From: CAYSQW01 sp964433135
GTDB lineage: Bacteria; Acidobacteriota; Aminicenantia; Aminicenantales; Aminicenantaceae
Assembly (NCBI GenBank): GCA_964433135.1
Contig: CAYSQW010000063.1
Coordinates: forward strand, 1-20,167
Reading direction: 5' to 3'
Length of the DNA stretch: 20,167 nt
This document shows positions 15,954-20,167 of this stretch, piece by piece (positions within the stretch are counted from its first letter, which is position 1; each line of letters begins with the position of its first letter). The position numbers and the translations under genes were made by a program. The notes below the pieces were generated by a model. That model saw only the letters and a list, made by a program, of their open reading frames with translations. It was not told the origin of the DNA and did not search any database.

Positions 15954-17309
15954 TCAATTTCCGTTGCTTATCTTGATGGGAACCAGCGATTTATCCAGGT
16001 TGATGCGTCCGTATCCGATCTCATCATCCCGGCCGGGAAGGGTGTCCGCGTTCACATCGTCGGCCGTATAACGGATGATATTCATGATTTCAGAAGGGGA
16101 GAGCCATGGTTTTATGGATATGATCAGCGCCGCCTGTCCGGCGACGAAGGGAGCGGAAAAAGAAGTGCCGAAGCCCCAGGCGTAAGGCAAGGAATTCGGC
16201 CCCCAGAACCATGTCGGGACGCAGGATATAATCCGCTCTCCGGGAGCGGCGACATCGACCTGCGGACCGGGATTTGACCAATTCGGGCGTAAATCATTAT
16301 AATCCGTCGCCGCAACGGCCAAGCAATAGGAGTCATAAGCCGCGGGATAAAGAACGGAATCTCCATCGTTTCCTGCGGACGCAACGATCACGACGCCGCG
16401 TTCATTGGCGTAGCGCAAGGCATCTTCCATGGCGGGGTCCGATTCGTCGCCTCCCAAGCTGAGATTGATCACATGCGCGCCGTTGTCGGCGGCCCAGCGA
16501 ATGCCTTCGATGATCCAACTGTAGTAGCCGGATCCTTCTTCGTCCATAACCTTGACCGGAAGAATCATGCAGTCCCAGGCAACTCCGGCTATGCCCTCGT
16601 TGTTGTCCGTATCGGCCGCCGCGATGCCCGCAGCCATGGTTCCATGACCGTTGTCATCGGTGGCATCATCATCCTCATTAACGAAATCATACCCCCCGGG
16701 AGCGATCTTGCCGGCGAGGTCGGGATGGAGCATGTCCACGCCCGTATCCAAAACGGCGATAACAATGTCGGAGCTGCCGCGTGTTTCCTCCCAGCCGGCC
16801 GTGGCTTTGATGTCGGCGGAGAGCTGTCCGCGCGGGCTTCCGGGCGCTCCGATGCTCTGGCCCTGGTTGTAGAGAGCGTATTGCGCATCGAACAAGGTGT
16901 CGCGGGGTGTTCTGGCGACCGAGGCGCGGTGATTGGGAACGGCATACGCGATATCGGGATTGAGACGCATGACGGCCAGCGTCTCCGAAACGGATTGTCC
17001 TTGGGGGATACGTATCTGATGGATATCGAGTCCGGGAATATGCTTCATGCGCTGGGCCCTGTAGGCGGAGATGGCCGCGTTGACATACGCAGCCGTCACC
17101 CCTTTTCGGAATTTCACCAGAACTTGATCGGGGGCGTAGTCTTTGGATATCGGCTTCCGGCTGAGGCCTTCCTCAAAAGCGCGGATCTTCATCAACTGCC
17201 GATTAACGGCGGCACTTCGGCCGTCGTGACGGATCTGGCCGAAACCAAGAGGAACGACAAGCAGGATTCCCAGAGAGGCCGTTAACAGAGAATGAATTTT
17301 CCCGTTCAT
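15954..17309 (-). CDS. Secreted subtilisin-family (S8) serine protease
   Basis: A 451-residue exported protease. Residues 1-24 form a signal peptide ending before QIRHDG. Residues ~58-127 (DQVLVKFRKG onwards) look like the fervidolysin-type propeptide. The mature S8 domain has the full catalytic set: Asp188 in VLDTGVD, His222 in GHGTMAAG, the oxyanion Asn314 in SAGND, and Ser383 in GTSFSAP. No extra C-terminal domain, sorting signal or membrane anchor follows, so the enzyme is probably periplasmic or secreted. The ATG at 17309 is chosen because an AGGGGG ribosome-binding site sits seven bases upstream and the signal peptide begins there. Only 11 bases separate it from the barrel gene. Target unknown. 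Confidence 0.92.
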   Translation of the reverse strand: MNGKIHSLLTASLGILLVVPLGFGQIRHDGRSAAVNRQLMKIRAFEEGLSRKPISKDYAPDQVLVKFRKGVTAAYVNAAISAYRAQRMKHIPGLDIHQIRIPQGQSVSETLAVMRLNPDIAYAVPNHRASVARTPRDTLFDAQYALYNQGQSIGAPGSPRGQLSADIKATAGWEETRGSSDIVIAVLDTGVDMLHPDLAGKIAPGGYDFVNEDDDATDDNGHGTMAAGIAAADTDNNEGIAGVAWDCMILPVKVMDEEGSGYYSWIIEGIRWAADNGAHVINLSLGGDESDPAMEDALRYANERGVVIVASAGNDGDSVLYPAAYDSYCLAVAATDYNDLRPNWSNPGPQVDVAAPGERIISCVPTWFWGPNSLPYAWGFGTSFSAPFVAGQAALIISIKPWLSPSEIMNIIRYTADDVNADTLPGRDDEIGYGRINLDKSLVPIKISNGN

Positions 17310-17316
17310 GATATAT

Positions 17317-17322
17317 CCCCCT
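17317..17322 (-). promoter_or_regulatory. Strong ribosome-binding site of the S8 protease gene
   Basis: AGGGGG on the minus strand lies seven bases before the ATG at 17309. It overlaps the stop codon of the barrel gene (17321-17323), so ribosomes finishing that gene are positioned to reinitiate. It decides the protease start over a Met 18 codons upstream. Confidence 0.75.
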
Positions 17323-18100
17323 AAAATTGGAATGAATATTGGAATTTGATGAATAAATTCCAATCCACGCCACCGCTATACGGCATGACGGCGGCTTCTG
17401 CTTTGAGATTAAGAGCATCGGTCAGGGAGTAATCGGCTCCGATACCGGTGCCGATAACGCTCTTTCCGGAAATCGATTTTTCCTCCGTGCCCGTTAGTTC
17501 GAGAACGTTTTCTTCCAGCTGGAACGTCCCCCAAAGGCGATTATACTGAATATAGGCGTACGGACGAAAACCGGAGAATCCTTCATAGACGACCATGGGA
17601 CCTATCTGCCCCTGCATCCAGTTCGTTTTTCCGGTGAGAGAACCTTCAACATTGAGGCCCGGGATCGTCCAGCTGCTCTCGCTTCCAAAGTATGAGAGAA
17701 AGCGGCCTTTTCCGAAAACCGTGAAATCACGCCAAAAAAACAAGGATTTTTCCGCTTCCGCGCCCAATACGATACCGCCAATGTTGCCGACTTCGAGGTC
17801 GACGGAAATAGGGAGCTCACGAAAGACGAGGGATTCGAAATTGCTCATGGAATAGCCGGCCAAGGCGGCTACGGAAAAACCATCTTGAAGTTCAACTTCC
17901 GCATTGAATAGAACAAGAAGAGACTTCATGGCGGAAGATGTCTCCTCGTCCCATTCGATGGTGCGAGGGTTGTATTCAACACTCAAGCCGGGCTTGAAGG
18001 TCGGACCGCCCAATCCGGGAATCTTTCCCTGGGCGGAAATGAAGCCCGCCGTCAAGGGAACCAGAATAAGTATAAAAAGAACACGGTGCACTCTCGTCAT
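17321..18100 (-). CDS. Outer-membrane beta-barrel protein of unknown function
   Basis: 259 residues. An N-terminal signal peptide (residues 1-24, with hydrophobic VLFILILVPLTAGF and cleavage near ISA-QG) is followed by alternating hydrophobic/polar strands rich in Gly and aromatics throughout. The protein ends in Phe (FQYSFQF), the outer-membrane assembly signal. About 10-12 strands would fit in the mature part. No specific family is recognised; it resembles generic opacity/OmpW-like barrels in layout only. A GGGAGG ribosome-binding site is close to the ATG. It lies 40 bases after the BamD-like gene and just before the secreted protease, so the two products may meet in the periplasm or outer membrane. 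Confidence 0.75.
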   Translation of the reverse strand: MTRVHRVLFILILVPLTAGFISAQGKIPGLGGPTFKPGLSVEYNPRTIEWDEETSSAMKSLLVLFNAEVELQDGFSVAALAGYSMSNFESLVFRELPISVDLEVGNIGGIVLGAEAEKSLFFWRDFTVFGKGRFLSYFGSESSWTIPGLNVEGSLTGKTNWMQGQIGPMVVYEGFSGFRPYAYIQYNRLWGTFQLEENVLELTGTEEKSISGKSVIGTGIGADYSLTDALNLKAEAAVMPYSGGVDWNLFIKFQYSFQF

Positions 18101-18140
18101 ATCAAACCTCCCATCAATGATGATTCCGTTCGTCTGCGTA

Positions 18141-18935
18141 TTATTTCCCGCTCGGTATTTCCTGCGCTTCGGCTTGGATGAGCTCCATACGTTTGGTCGC
18201 CTTTTTTATGAATTTGCTTTGAGGATAATCGGAGAGCAGTTTGGTGAAGTAGGGGACGGCTTCTTCAGGTTTTTCCCAGCCGTAGTATGAGTCGCCCAGG
18301 TAAAAATAGACATGATCCATTTTGGTGAAATTGGGATAGGCGGTCAAAACTTCAGCCAGTCGGCTGGTTGCGGCTTTATAAGCATGAACTTTGTAGTAAT
18401 GGCGTCCGATCGCAAGCGTGTGCTCCGCCAGGTTCTCTTCACAGGCTATTATTTTGTCTTGAGCAAGTTGGGCTTCGTCGCTGGTAGGGTAGTTCTTTAC
18501 GACTTTCCTGAACTCTTCCAAAGCCTGACGAGTTTTGGATTGATCACGTCCGGGCGCGAGCAGCTTCTTATAAAAAGTCATGGCGATCTTATACTGTGCC
18601 GTGGGCGCCGTCGGACTGTAGGGGTAGAGGGAAATAAATTCGCGATACTCCGAAGCGGCGATAATCATGGAGCCTTCATCCTGTTCTTCGAAATACGAAT
18701 CCGCGATGGCGATTTTGGCACGTTGAGCGTAAAAACTTTTGGGGAAGGAATCGATGACCTGGCGAAAATAAAGCCGGGCCTTTTCCGGATCCTTTTCGGC
18801 AAATTGTTCTCCACGGAGAAACAAGGCCTCATCCGAGGAAGCGATCGCGGGATCGATGGTCATTGCCTTCTTTCCACAGCCGACGAGACAGAGAGACACG
18901 ATAAATATCGAAACGGGGATGATTTTCTTATTCAT
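18141..18935 (-). CDS. BamD-like outer-membrane assembly lipoprotein (TPR)
   Basis: A 264-residue lipoprotein: basic N-terminus, hydrophobic segment and lipobox LVGC with the lipidated Cys20. The rest is a string of TPR-like helix pairs (e.g. ARLYFRQVIDSFPKSFYAQR, EFREFISLYPYSPTAPTAQY-type repeats, and PEEAVPYFTKLLSDYPQSKF near the end). This is the architecture of BamD/YfiO, which helps BamA insert barrel proteins into the outer membrane. The ATG at 18935, one base after the epimerase stop, is chosen because the signal peptide starts there; the longer frame runs back into the epimerase gene. The next gene is itself an outer-membrane barrel. Confidence 0.82.
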   Translation of the reverse strand: MNKKIIPVSIFIVSLCLVGCGKKAMTIDPAIASSDEALFLRGEQFAEKDPEKARLYFRQVIDSFPKSFYAQRAKIAIADSYFEEQDEGSMIIAASEYREFISLYPYSPTAPTAQYKIAMTFYKKLLAPGRDQSKTRQALEEFRKVVKNYPTSDEAQLAQDKIIACEENLAEHTLAIGRHYYKVHAYKAATSRLAEVLTAYPNFTKMDHVYFYLGDSYYGWEKPEEAVPYFTKLLSDYPQSKFIKKATKRMELIQAEAQEIPSGK

Positions 18936-18936
18936 A

Positions 18937-19917
18937 TCAAGCCTTATAGGTGGATTTGTTTTCATCGGAGGCATAGAGCTTTCGGACCCATTTCCATTCG
19001 AGCTCCAAGCCCTCTTGCAAAGATGTTTGGGGGGCGAATCCAAGATGTTCTCGGGATTTTCGAATATCCGCATAGGTGTCCGTAACGTCTCCCTTTTGTC
19101 GCGGCTGAGATTGAAGACGTAATTCCTTTTTACAGATTTTCTCCAATATCGGGAAAACATCGAAGAGTTTTTTTCTGTTTCCACCGCCCAAGTTGTAGAT
19201 TTCTCCGGGACGGGAACGGGATACGGCGGAGATAAGTCCTTCGACGATATCGTCGATATAGGTGAAGTCGCGGGTTTGAGATCCGTCTCCGAATACCGTT
19301 AAAGGGCGTTCTTCGAGAACGGACTTGAGAAACTTGTGAAACGCCATATCCGGCCGCTGGCCGGGACCGTAAACGGTGAAAAAACGAAATGAAGAGGTGG
19401 GCACGCCGTAGTTTCTGAAATAGAGGGAGCAGAGATGCTCGGCGGCCAATTTGGATACCCCGTAGGGAGAATACGGATACAGGCGGCTTTGTTCGGACAT
19501 GGGCAGATCGGGGCAGGACCCGTAAACGGATGATGAGGAGGCGTAGAGGAATTTTTTAAGAGGAGCGCTTTTCGCCGCTTCCAATAAACGCTGGGTGGCT
19601 TCGATGTTATATCGCGTATACGCCGTGAAGCTCGAGCCCCAACTTCCCCGCACTCCAGCTTGGGCGGCGAGATGGAATACGATGTCATGCCGTTCGAGGA
19701 GCCGTCGGCAGTCGGTTTCGTTGATGTCTTGTTCGAGAAGCTGAAATCTTTCTCGGCCTTTCAGGTCATCGAGGTTTTTATCCTTTACCCAGCGTGGATA
19801 ATAGTCGGTGAAACTGTCAAGGCCCGTTACGGAATTACCGTCCCGCAACAGACGTCGGCAAAGATTCGATCCGATGAATCCGGCCGCCCCCGTAACCAAA
19901 TAACGTTGTTCCGTCAT
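18937..19917 (-). CDS. NAD-dependent sugar-nucleotide epimerase/dehydratase (extended SDR)
   Basis: 326 residues. The Rossmann motif GAAGFIGSN is at 10-18, Asp34 ends the second strand (NAD binding), and the catalytic residues are Ser128/Ser129 (ASSSSVYG) and Tyr152-Lys156 in YGVSK. This is the UDP-sugar 4-epimerase/UDP-glucuronate epimerase branch of extended SDRs. The exact substrate (UDP-glucose, UDP-GlcNAc or UDP-GlcA) cannot be read from the sequence. It probably supplies a hexose for surface glycans. Its ATG overlaps the rpe stop (ATGA), and its stop is one base before the lipoprotein ATG. Confidence 0.88.
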   Translation of the reverse strand: MTEQRYLVTGAAGFIGSNLCRRLLRDGNSVTGLDSFTDYYPRWVKDKNLDDLKGRERFQLLEQDINETDCRRLLERHDIVFHLAAQAGVRGSWGSSFTAYTRYNIEATQRLLEAAKSAPLKKFLYASSSSVYGSCPDLPMSEQSRLYPYSPYGVSKLAAEHLCSLYFRNYGVPTSSFRFFTVYGPGQRPDMAFHKFLKSVLEERPLTVFGDGSQTRDFTYIDDIVEGLISAVSRSRPGEIYNLGGGNRKKLFDVFPILEKICKKELRLQSQPRQKGDVTDTYADIRKSREHLGFAPQTSLQEGLELEWKWVRKLYASDENKSTYKA

Positions 19918-20167
19918 GAAAACGTTTCCAGGGTGGTTTTTATTTCAGACAGCATGGAGACGGGATCCGGAGCTTTGTAAATACCGGAGCCGATAACGAC
20001 GATATCGGCGCCGTCGCGGAGCACCTCTTCCAGATTTTCTCGTTTGACGCCGCCGTCGATCTCGATGGGAACATCCAGTTTCCTTCCCGAAATCCAACTC
20101 TTGAGATGAGAGATCTTTTCGTGACAAGCCGGAATAAACTCCTGACCTCCCCATCCCGGATTAACCG
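19914..20167 (-). CDS. rpe: Ribulose-phosphate 3-epimerase, C-terminal part (5' end outside window)
   Basis: The last 83 codons of an (alpha/beta)8-barrel Rpe, which interconverts ribulose-5-phosphate and xylulose-5-phosphate in the pentose phosphate pathway. Visible at once is VNPGWGGQ (family NPGFGGQ, a loop near the active site). Then come IEIDGGV, carrying the catalytic Asp, and GADIVVIGSGIYK, the phosphate-binding strand. The N-terminal two-thirds lies beyond base 20167. It is translationally coupled to the epimerase by a 4-base ATGA overlap. Confidence 0.93.
   Translation of the reverse strand, partial: VNPGWGGQEFIPACHEKISHLKSWISGRKLDVPIEIDGGVKRENLEEVLRDGADIVVIGSGIYKAPDPVSMLSEIKTTLETFS

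Noticed and set aside
16473..17285. Plus-strand open frame opposite the S8 protease (270 codons)
   Set aside because: It is antisense to all the catalytic blocks of a clear subtilisin, with no independent support.
18936..19184. N-terminal extension of the BamD-like gene into the epimerase
   Set aside because: The signal peptide and lipobox begin at the ATG at 18935; the extension only overlaps the conserved epimerase frame.

Overview
This window is a chromosomal stretch of a Gram-negative bacterium. Evidence for an outer membrane includes a BamD-like lipoprotein, a barrel protein ending in phenylalanine, and a PKD-plus-barrel surface protein. Paired DUF507 genes, a membrane pyrophosphatase, a short NusA and a nusA-infB-DUF503-rbfA-nrnA-truB order recall Acidobacteriota/Aminicenantota or deltaproteobacterial-type lineages. 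That placement is tentative, because no rRNA or other phylogenetic marker was compared. No tRNA, rRNA, CRISPR array, transposon or phage gene was seen.

Layout. Bases 1-2138 are on the plus strand: the 3' part of a PKD/beta-barrel protein gene, a strong intrinsic terminator, then an rmlD-like dTDP-4-dehydrorhamnose reductase. Everything from 20167 down to 2153 is on the minus strand and falls into several transcription units, described here in their direction of transcription. (a) 20167-14219: rpe (cut by the window edge), a sugar-nucleotide epimerase, a BamD-like lipoprotein, an outer-membrane barrel, a secreted subtilisin-like protease and recN, packed with gaps of 1-46 bases or small overlaps. 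(b) miaB, with its own candidate promoter. (c) hppA, a K+-dependent membrane pyrophosphatase, also with a candidate promoter. (d) nusA-infB-ylxP(DUF503)-rbfA-nrnA-truB, followed directly by a Na+-dependent NSS-family transporter and its tiny MetS-like partner. A near-consensus promoter precedes nusA. (e) Two tandem DUF507 genes and a YbgC-like thioesterase, apparently driven by a promoter so close to the first ATG that the message would be almost leaderless.

Functionally, the centre is a translation and RNA-maturation operon: transcription elongation/termination, initiation factor, 30S maturation, nanoRNA decay and tRNA pseudouridylation. A sodium-coupled amino-acid transporter is appended to its end. 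The nearby pyrophosphatase could supply the ion gradient that transporter uses. The right side is an envelope and carbohydrate block. Most of the window is recognisable housekeeping. The less ordinary items are the hidden 31-codon MetS-like ORF, the DUF507 pair with its leaderless-type promoter, the PKD-barrel protein, and the barrel/protease pair. I did not find a convincing wholly new multi-gene system.
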